DNA from: Undaria pinnatifida
Taxonomy: Eukaryota; Sar; Phaeophyceae; Laminariales; Alariaceae
Direction of reading: 5' to 3'
Length of the DNA: 64,000 nucleotides
Assembly: GCA_012845835.1 (NCBI GenBank)
Contig: JABAKD010000001.1
Location: forward strand, 885,501-949,500
In this document: one piece after another, positions 56,601 through 64,000 of the stretch
Numbering within the stretch: position 1 is the stretch's first letter
Layout of the letters: each line of letters begins with the position of its first letter
The notes under the pieces: generated by a model
Told to the model about the DNA's origin: nothing
Seen by the model: only the letters and a program-made list of their open reading frames with translations
Database searches by the model: none
Translations under genes and position numbers: made by a program

Positions 56601-59600
56601 ACCGCCCCCCCCAACACACACGAACACACACCCAAAAGCAGAAGCCCGCAAATGACCGCGCGAACCAAACAATAACTGTAATATCTAGCCAACTAAGAAC
56701 AATCGGCGACTTACCGGCAGTCAACTCAACAGCCCTGCCCAAAGGGGTTGATGCCTACGCCACTACACCCCCGTTTTGTGGACGCAACACTTGGCAATAA
56801 AGCAAGGAGTTTTTTCGTTAGATAAAAAACGGATCAACCCTTGTACATCTGCGAACCCTACGCCACTGCAACTCCGAGTGTTTTTCCCACCGAACCGGGA
56901 GTTTAATCCTGCGATGAGTTCACAAAAGAGGTGTACCTTTTCCGTGGTCCACAGGTAGTCTTCGGACGTAAGGTCGAGGCCTCCGCTAGCCCCCCTTCTC
57001 CCCTGCTTACAGTTGCCCACGTCCCCCTTTGCCGCGTCGAACCCCGCGCTCAGCAAAATCAGCTTCGGGTTGAAAGCTCGAAGGGCGGGCAGAAGTCTCC
57101 GCTGGACCGCCTGCAAGGGCAGGGGGGCAGCGTTGGGGGTGGGGCGGCGGGTACGGCGGCGCACGGGCATTAGGACGAGCAGAGGTGGGTGGATTGGCTG
57201 ATTGGCTCGTGGGCCGATCGATTGGTTGGTTGGTTGGTTGGTTGGTTGGCTGGTTGGTTGGTTGAACGTTGGTTGAAGGTAGGTTGGCTAGCTGATTCGG
57301 TTGACTGGTTTGGTCGATAGGTTATTTGGTGGGTATGCTAGTTGGTGGTTGGTTGACCGGTTGGTTGGTTGGTTGGTTGGTTGGTTGAACGTTGGTTGGC
57401 TAGCTGATTCGGTTAGCTGGTTTGGTCGATAGGTTATTGGGTGGGAAGGTTAGTTGGTTGGTTGGTTGGTTTGTTGGTTGGTTAGTTGGTTGACAACCAC
57501 CACCGCTTCTGTTTTCGCTTCTTCCATCACCACTCTTTTATTTCCATCTCAACGCGCAAGAACTGTTTACCCCCAGCCACTCTCTGGACAAGCCGTTGTC
57601 AGAGGTGTCTTCCCTTCTCCCCGGTAGACGCCTTCATTTCCATCGCGCATACGGTTCGGCATTCCCATTGCTCGTCGATTGGCATCGAATATTGCCAACA
57701 TGCGCCGTCGCACTTTCGGCGACGGAAGGAGACCCAGAAAAATCACCTATGCAAAAAACGGATGCACCAGCAGAGGGTCGAACCCCTGGGCAGCCACTTA
57801 CATGGATGTCCGTCTAACGCCGATCCATAATCAAACTTGATAGACTACACACAAAAAAACAAACCAATTAAACCAAACCCAACCCAAACCAACCCAACCC
57901 AACCCAAACCAACCCAACCCAACCCAACCCAACCCAAACCAAACCAAACCAAACCAAACCAAACCAAAACCAGGACCAAACCAAACCAAACCAAACCAAA
58001 CCCAAACCAGGACTAAACCGAACCAAACCAAACCAAACCAGAACTAAACCAGGACCAAACCAAACCAAAACCAGGACCAAACCAAACCAAACCAAACCAA
58101 ACCAAAACCAGGACCAAACCAAACCAAACCAACCCAACCCAACCCAACCCAACCCAACCCAACCCAACCCAACCCAACCCAACCCAACCCAACCCAACCC
58201 AACCCAACCCAACCCAACCCAAACCAACCCAAATCAAATCAAACCAAACCAAAGCCAAGACCAAACCAACCCAAACTTAAACCAGCACAAGAAAAAAAAT
58301 ACCAACCCACCTCGCGATAGCAGACGCGCCCCGTTCGCCCCGCACCCGACGACGACGACGACGAAAACACCCCCGCCCCCCCCATCTCCCGCTCGCTCGG
58401 CTCCTGCTTCGCCTTGAGCGATGAGGTCCGACTCCGGGTCCCGTGTCCCCCACCCCCCCCCTGACCATGCCTCGAATTTGAGGAGGCACTTTCTTTGACT
58501 TTCCACAGGGGAGTGAGCGGCGCGTTGATAATGTTACTCTGGAGGTCGTCGTGGGCTCCGCTTCCCGGGAAGAACTCGTACAACGGGCTCTGAATATTGT
58601 TTATTTTCGTACGTTAATTTTGTGTTTGGGGGGGAAGGAGGAAGACGGAGTGGAGGAACAGTGGGGAGCGCAAGGGCGGGGGAGGGGAGGGGAGATGGAG
58701 AGGGCATGGAAGAGGGGGGGGTGGGGACGGGATGGGGGGGGGGGCTTAGCACGTAAGCGTGCAGTTACAGCAGCAGCAGTGTTGTCTTCATTTTGGGTAG
58801 TAGATAATGAAATAAAAAGGGGAGTCTCGTGCGGCAAGCATACCTTGTGATTCCGGTACTACACGATCAATAGGGGATGGAATTAGTTCACATATAATAG
58901 CTCCAACCCCACGTATAGCCGCACGGTCTACAACCCCAACTCGAAACAATCACCAACCGTATAATACAACGCGTCTCTATTAGGAGTAGGAACAGTGCGC
59001 CGTCTCGAAAGAGATGGGTGGTCAATGGTCTTATGACTGACGCAAGTAACAAACGAGTACCCCCCCCCCGCCCCCCCCCCCCGCCCCCCCCCCCCCCCCC
59101 CCGTACCCTTGCCCGTGTACGACACGCGTGCATCGTGATGACAACGATAGACGCATGCTACCCTACGGTAGAGGTTCATTTTTTTGCTGATCCTCACCGC
59201 TTATGTAGCTCCATCACCCATAAACGGGTTCTGAGAACCATTCAAGCGCACCCCGATGAACGATATCATGGCCGAGATATAATAAACCAGAAACAAAACA
59301 AAAAAAACGAAGATGAAATTCCGGCGATAGTGGGCTAAGGAATCCCGAAATACAGGAAGTGAAGTGCACCCCGACGAACAATATCACGGCCGAAGAATAC
59401 ACAAAAAAAAATGGAAAACAAACGAAAAACAGACGAAAAACAAACGAAAACGAAATTCCAAGGACATGGGGCTGTAAGGAGTCCCGAAATGGAGGAAGTG
59501 AAGTGCACCCCGATGAACAATATCACGGCCGAGATACAACGAACCGAGAAAAAAAAACGAAAAAAAATAAAACGAAATTTCCGGCGAGAGTGGGCTAAGG

Positions 59601-62600
59601 AGTCCCGAAATGCAGGAAGTGGAGTGCACCCCGATGAACAATATCACGGCCGAGATATAAAGCAAAAAAAAAAGCGAAATTCCGCCGACATTGGGCTAAG
59701 GAGTCCTGAAATGCAGGAAGTACTCTTGCCAAAAAAGGGGTACCTCTATCGTACCAGGCGTCTATACAGATGCACGCTCTTCCTGTATAGATCGTTGGCA
59801 AGACCGCAATTAGACATTCTTTAGGTAGCTATGCCTAGGTAGCTATGCCTGGGTCCCAAAATCGGCTTAACTAGAAGAAAAAAAAAACGCGCCAGCGCCA
59901 GCGCCACAAAACAAAAAACCCTTTACTCACCCTATCGAAGAGGTGGACTGAGAAAAACAGAAGGCGGTTGGGATCTGTGTACGCGCGGCAGATCTCCTCC
60001 GTTCCTGAACAATTACGATCGCGTTGGTAACCAAAGGAACGTCAACAGGACGGATTAAAAAAAAGTGCAAAGACGTGGTCACGGAGGAAGCATAGGGGGG
60101 GAGCAGACGGCGGAAGGTGGGGTGGGGATCTCGGCGCCATCACCAACATAAACAAAAAACACCACTTTGTTGTGTGCACATCATACATTATCATGCAAAC
60201 CGTTATGGACCGCTATGCCACCAACACCCGGAACCGAGAACGACGGCAACAGCCAACACCAACCGCCATCCTGTACCAAGTCAATACAGCAACGCCGACA
60301 ACACCAACACCGTCAGCACCAACAGCACCAATACCAACACCAACGCAACCAACAACGCCCACACCAACAACACCAACATCAACACCGCCGACACCAGACC
60401 AACGTTGTCGTGACACCGCCACCATCAGCAACATCACCATCAACACCCCTACACAAAATCAGCACCAACACGCCCACCGCCACCACCGATACCAACACCA
60501 ACGCCACCGAAACCAACAGCATCAACACCAACACCGACCAACGCCACCGAAACCAACAGCATCAACACCAACACCGACCAACGCCAACATCAACTTCACC
60601 AACACCAACGCCAACACAGCTCACCAACGTCCGCCGTAAACGTCGATATCCAACACCAAAACCACCAGCAACCCCAATACCACCACTAAGACCAACATCA
60701 CCAACACCTCACCGTCTCCGTGATGAACGTCGACATCTATGATGGTCACCCATTTTCGGTGGTGATGCACTGACACCACCACACCACCATCACCACCACC
60801 ACCACCACCACCACCACGAACACGAACACGAACACGAACAACAACAACAACAAAACCGGCACCGCCATCACTACCACCACAACCACCACCACAACCACCA
60901 CCACAACCACCACCACTACCACCAGCTCACCATTTCCGTGATGAACGTCGATATCTACAATCGCCACCCTTTCTAGGTGGTGATGGCTCAAAGCGTGCAT
61001 CGCCCCAACGGCCACGTTGTTGAAGATGCAGAAACCACAGCTCACCTGCGCGCAACGAAATTTCCAAAGAACGTTCCACAGAAAATCCAACCACCGACGA
61101 CAACAAAACGCGGAAAGATTAGAAAAACGGTCGATTGAGAACCAACAAATTCGAAATCAAAGTAGCACATGACATTAGGCGTGCGCGTACTGGTATATGC
61201 CGTAGATAGTATCAACACAATGTTATGTGAAGCAGCCATAGACAAGACTGCACACATCAACCAAGTACGTAAACAAATACATGCAATCATCAAGGGCGTA
61301 AATAAATAGACGCCTATATCAAAAAGCAAACGAAAACAAAAACAAAAACATACACACCGGTACCTGGCCTGCTGAATTATTGTCCACGACGCCTCACAGC
61401 ACACAACACAACCATTGTGCCCAACACTAATGCGTAAACAAACCAAAAGCTTACCGCCGCTTCGAGGAGGCCGTTTGTGCCCGCGTGGTGCCCCGGCGGC
61501 CTGACCACGCAAAACGCGTTTCGGTTTCTCCCGCTCACGACGGCGTCGACCGCGTGAGTGACCGCCCCCGCTGCCCTTCGAGCCGCCCTAAGAGAACCTG
61601 TTCAAGCAAGGCGGTGGAGGGAGGAAGCAAGGGTGAGGGGGGGCGTGTGCTCGTTTCATGCGCAGTCGAAATTGTATGACCATTGACCCTCGCGTCCCAA
61701 CAATTGCCGGAACGTTGGGGGGGGCTACTTAGTACAGTGCCTAGGCGTCGACAAACGGACAAAGACAGATGCACATGCAAAAGGGACTGATGCAGAAAAG
61801 TTTGCCCAGCCTGATTTTGTCAAACACCAATACCAGCAACACCAGCATAAAGAAAAGCAAGAAACAAGAGAAACGAACAAACTTACCCTTCGAAAACGAA
61901 GTGTCGCAGGTGTCCTTGGGCTTGACATCGGTGTCCCCCTTCTTCAAGAGGTGCTGCTGCACCATAGGCGTGAAGGGTACGCTTGTCGCCGAATCTTCCG
62001 CCTGTTTCCATCAAAACAAAACAAACGCAAAGCACACATGTCACCGCACATATATATATATATATATATTAAACACTTCAAACACGAAACCAAACAAGAC
62101 CAAATAAAAACAATAACCAAAAACAAGAAATAACAGAAGATGTTGCAATACATGTGCCCAATCGCGAGACGTCGCAGACGCGGCAGCAACCCCCCCACAC
62201 CATCCACCCACCCCACCCCGCTCCGCCTCCCTCCTGCGACCCACCCACCCTCATCCAAATTCTTGTCAAGGGCGTCATTAATCTTGATGTACGGGACAGT
62301 GAATCTTCAACTCCCACCCACTCCCACCCACCTACCTACCCACCCACCCACCCACCCACCCACCAACCAACCCACCCACCCACCCAACCCACCCACCCAC
62401 CCACCCACCCACCCACCCACCCATCCACCCACTCACCCACCCACCCGCCTACCCACCCACCCACCCACCCACCCACCCACCCACCCACCCACCCACCCAC
62501 CCACCCACCCACCCATCCACCCACTCATCCACCCACCCAATGCACTCAACCCAGTCACCGAGCCACCGAGCAAACCACCCCCGCACACCCACCCAACGAG

Positions 62601-63481
62601 CCACCCACCCGGCCAAACATCCAACCACCCAAACACCCGACCACGCACGCACGCATGCACGCACGCACGAACGCACGAACGCACCCAACCCAGCCACCGA
62701 GCGACCCACCCACCGAGCCATCCACTCACCCACCCACCCAACCCGCCCACCCAACCTGCCCACCCAACCCACCCAACCCACCCGTGTTGCCGCACCCTAA
62801 CCCAACCCACCAACCCCCCCGCCCACCTCAAGCTTCTTGCCAAGGGCGTCAACAAATTTAATGTACGGGCCCGAGTGCACCCTCATCAAGCTCTCCGTGT
62901 TGGCGGCGTTGAACTCTGTTGTGATCTCTAGCTCGAAGGGGTCGAACATTCGCGGCTTGACCAGCAGCTCGAGGATCGACAGCACGCGCTCGGGGCACTC
63001 CCAATCCCAGTCCGTCTTCGGCTGGTGCTCGAGACAGTCTGGAGGAGGTGGGAGGGGAAGGGGGGGGAGAAGCAGGGAGAGAATGAAGATGATGAAGAAT
63101 AGGATTCCGGGCGGACGAGGAAGATAGACACACGACACACGACACACAAACACACGCCAACACCGACACATACACACGCACAGGCACATACACGCCCCTC
63201 CCATCACCCCTAGAAAAAAAAGCCAACTTACACGAACGCCGACACCGAAAAACACACAAACACGCATAGGCACTTCCACGCCCCATCGCCTCGTCCCTCC
63301 CCCCCCAAAAAGGCGACTGTGTGACACATACAAAAAAAGACTCACCAGGGTGGTGCAGAACGAGTGTTCGATTGCGTGGGTCCTGCTGGAAAAATTCTCT
63401 TCGGACTTTGTATCGAGACTCCCCGTCGGGGTTTCCCTCCGAGGCGTTACCGTCGCCCGCCACTTGCAGCGGATTACGGCC
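53645..63481 (-). CDS. Class II-like histone deacetylase, eleven exons, 5' end beyond the window
   Basis: Exons on the minus strand: 63481..63346, 63038..62827, 62001..61887, 61597..61455, 61045..60931, 60004..59931, 58589..58311, 57110..56937, 55106..54961, 54646..54376, 53758..53645. All introns are GT..AG with matching phases, giving 592 visible residues to the stop. The first visible exon opens with [12 protein letters not shown], which looks like the end of an ankyrin repeat. The catalytic core follows: [23 protein letters not shown] (HH at 191-192), [13 protein letters not shown] (zinc ligands D235 and H237), [25 protein letters not shown] (zinc ligand D383) and VSVLEGGYG (catalytic Y437). 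All key residues are present, so the enzyme should remove acetyl groups from lysines. Oddities: a Ser/Gly-rich insert in exon 7 and a Gly/Gln/Pro-rich segment (about 466-555) before the last exon, which ends in [16 protein letters not shown]. Introns hold microsatellites and partial exon copies. Confidence 0.93.
54010..54200. repeat. CCCCTCC-rich tract in the last deacetylase intron
   Basis: ACACCCCCCCC, CACCTCACCTCCACCCC and related pyrimidine-rich words recur. The Pro-rich plus-strand frames here are artefacts. Confidence 0.7.
55735..55752. repeat. Short interstitial CCCTAA motif
   Basis: AACCCTAACCCTAAACC contains two telomere-type units inside the large deacetylase intron (55107..56936). 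Confidence 0.6.
56290..56315. repeat. (AAAT)n microsatellite
   Basis: AAATAAATAAATAAATAAAT lies in the 1.8 kb intron between exons 8 and 9 of the deacetylase gene. Confidence 0.8.
57215..57495. repeat. (GGTT)n tract with internal 100-bp duplication
   Basis: GGTTGGTT runs flank two copies of a segment containing GAACGTTGGTTG, GGCTAGCTGATTCGGTT and TTTGGTCGATAGGTTATT (about 57264..57335 and 57386..57440). It is intronic in the deacetylase gene. Confidence 0.8.
57530..57825 (-). mobile_element. SINE-like repeat with tRNA-like end, copy 4
   Basis: The body has CATTTCCATCGCGCATACGG, CATTCCCATTGCTCGTCG and CGCACTTTCGGCGAC blocks. At 57763..57825 the minus strand reads as a tRNA-like 3' part with GGGGTTCGACCCTCTG as B box. 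It is intronic in the deacetylase gene. Confidence 0.5.
57865..58265. repeat. (AACCC/AACCA)n pentanucleotide tract in a deacetylase intron
   Basis: About 400 bp of CCCAA and CCAAA pentamers, with a nearly pure CCCAA block at 58130..58220, end 45 bp before the exon 7 donor on the gene strand side. The unit is 5 bp, not the 6 bp of CCCTAA telomeres. Confidence 0.9.
58960..59102 (-). repeat. Poly-G-headed repeat, divergent subtype, second copy
   Basis: On the minus strand a long G run (59060..59102 region) is followed by TACTCGTTTGTTACTTGCG, AAGACCATTGACCACCC and CGAGACGGCGCACTGTTCC, matching 50970..51080. It lies in the intron between deacetylase exons 6 and 7. Confidence 0.7.
59240..59715. 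repeat. Four tandem units of about 115-130 bp in a deacetylase intron
   Basis: Each unit contains GTGCACCCCGATGAACAATA, TCACGGCCGAGATA, an A-rich stretch, GAAATTCC and AAGGAGTCCCGAAATG, starting near 59246, 59365, 59502 and 59622. On the gene strand each encodes [10 protein letters not shown]-like peptides, which resemble [10 protein letters not shown] of the adjacent exon 6. Confidence 0.85.
60240..60620. repeat. ACCAACACC-type degenerate microsatellite
   Basis: Irregular CACCAACACC repeats include a perfect 54-bp direct duplication (AACGCCACCGAAACCAACAG plus flanks near 60500 and 60538). It is intronic. Confidence 0.8.
60620..60760 (-). pseudogene. Diverged copies of the exon 5 end in the following deacetylase intron
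   Basis: On the minus strand 60757..60700 reads [19 protein letters not shown] followed by a GTGAGG donor, parallel to [19 protein letters not shown] and its GTGAGC donor in exon 5. A third, poorer echo at 60645..60625 reads LDIDVYGGR. The copies are separated by CACCAC/ACCAAC repeats. No good acceptor was seen before the copy, so it is probably not spliced in. Confidence 0.75.
60770..60930. repeat. CACCAC-rich microsatellite
   Basis: CCACCACCACCACAACCACC and CACGAACACGAACA runs fill the intron directly after the exon 5 donor. Confidence 0.85.
61636..61730 (+). repeat. Poly-G-headed dispersed repeat, copy 4
   Basis: GGGGGGGCGTGTGCTCGTTTC, then TTGTATGACCATTGACCCTC and GCGTCCCAAC-TGCCGG-ACG, are followed by a G run. 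It is intronic, about 40 bp upstream of exon 4 of the deacetylase gene. Confidence 0.65.
62258..62320 (-). pseudogene. Diverged copy of the exon 2 end in the following deacetylase intron
   Basis: The minus strand reads [17 protein letters not shown], parallel to [15 protein letters not shown] at the end of exon 2 (62827..62880), and is followed by GGTGGGTGGG as exon 2 is by GTGGGCGGG. There is one codon-sized insertion. Most differences change the amino acid, so it looks like a decaying duplicate rather than a conserved alternative exon. Confidence 0.75.
62325..62540. repeat. (CACC)n tetranucleotide tract
   Basis: About 200 bp of CCCACCCACCCA, slightly degenerate to the right up to about 62800, separate exon 2 from its partial copy. 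The His/Pro/Thr and Gly/Trp/Val frames are artefacts. Confidence 0.92.
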
Positions 63482-63599
63482 CTGTTTTTTTTATGATTCA
63501 GTTTTTTTTCGTTATTGCCAGACGGAATTAGCGGTAGCGGCGGAGAGAAGGAGGGGGGGGGGGGGGATCGTTTGGATGTTAACGTTGATACAAAATTGC

Positions 63600-63730
63600 A
63601 CAAAAAAGGTACCGTCGCCCGCCACTTGCAGCGGGTTACGGCCCTGTACATAGTTTACTATCAGATTTTTTTAGTTGCCAGCCAGCCAGAATTAGCCGCA
63701 GCGGCGGAGAAAGGAAGGGAGGTAGGGAAG
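63600..63730 (-). pseudogene. Partial copy of the first visible deacetylase exon with its upstream intron edge
   Basis: The minus strand 63657..63608 repeats the acceptor and [11 protein letters not shown] of 63481..63440 almost perfectly. The upstream intron bases (GCCAG ... GGAATTAGC-GCAGCGGCGGAGA) are also duplicated. The copy runs into an A/T-rich stretch after the Gly codon instead of the rest of the exon. Confidence 0.8.
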
Positions 63731-64000
63731 GAGGGAGGGAGGGAGGGAGGGAGGAAGGGAGGAAGGGAGGAAGGAAGGAAGGAAGGAAGGAAGGGAGGGA
63801 GGGAGGGAGGGAGGGAGGGAGGGAGGGAGGGAGGGAGGGAGGGAGGGAGGGAGGGAGGGAGGGAGGGAGGGAGGGAGGGAGGGAGGGAGGGAGGGAGGGA
63901 GGGAGGGAGGGAGGGAGGGAGGGAGGGAGGGAGGGAGGGAGGGAGGGAGGGAGGGAGGGAGGTAGCGAGGGAGGGAGGGAGAGAGCGAGGGAGGGAGGGG
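63715..64000. repeat. (GGGA)n tetranucleotide tract reaching the window edge
   Basis: Almost pure GGGAGGGA for more than 200 bp, with some GGAAGGAA at the left. It lies upstream of the visible deacetylase exons and is a likely assembly problem point. Confidence 0.95.

Noticed and set aside
57868-58264. (CCCAA)n tract as a telomere remnant
   Set aside because: The unit is 5 bp and intermixed with CCAAA; it sits within an intron and differs from CCCTAA telomere units.
62140-62861. Thr/Pro/His repeat proteins on the plus strand
   Set aside because: These are the (CACC)n tetranucleotide read in three frames; the minus strand has real deacetylase exons on both sides.

Overview
This is a repeat-rich nuclear segment from a eukaryote. 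All three recognisable host genes are on the minus strand and are split by GT..AG introns. The content fits a heterokont alga, most likely a brown alga. That is an inference from gene style (intron-rich, long low-complexity inserts, a sulfotransferase of a type common in algae, a dynactin-type actin-related protein, a histone deacetylase that starts with an ankyrin-like segment). No diagnostic marker gene is present.

Host genes. (1) 11528..13196: a two-exon sulfotransferase-like protein of 369 residues. (2) 22079..34243: a complete seven-exon gene for an Arp10/ACTR10-type actin-related protein of 509 residues, assembled by hand with all splice phases agreeing. Its 6.4 kb second intron holds a decayed hAT-type transposon. 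(3) 53645..63481: eleven exons (592 residues) of a class II-like histone deacetylase whose 5' end lies beyond the right edge of the window.

Mobile elements. 1..3768 is a broken Copia retrotransposon (minus) with one probable LTR and a primer-binding site. 18719..19534 is a compact tandem TRIM element (four LTRs of 83-84 bp, PPT, tRNA-like inside, 4-bp target duplication), with relatives at 40.9 kb and 43.3 kb. 26.1..30.96 kb is a hAT relic flanked by ATATTG-rich arrays. 35.2..39.85 kb is a LINE with endonuclease and reverse transcriptase, interrupted twice. 50.96..53.0 kb is a second, badly decayed LINE on the minus strand. Several short dispersed families also occur: a poly-G-headed repeat, a tRNA-like SINE candidate, a (CAA)n-tailed retroposon, a 71-bp repeat and a CAG-rich repeat.

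Satellites and simple repeats fill much of the rest. They include an 11-bp-period array built on CCATGG (13.3..15.8 kb), a 7-bp-period TTCGATA array (50.2 kb), three 463-bp tandem units (8.07..9.51 kb), a 0.59 kb direct duplication (41.7..42.9 kb) and many long microsatellites, often inside introns of the two large genes.

The most unusual signal is in the histone deacetylase gene. Several introns carry extra, diverged copies of the end of a neighbouring exon, each embedded in or beside a microsatellite.
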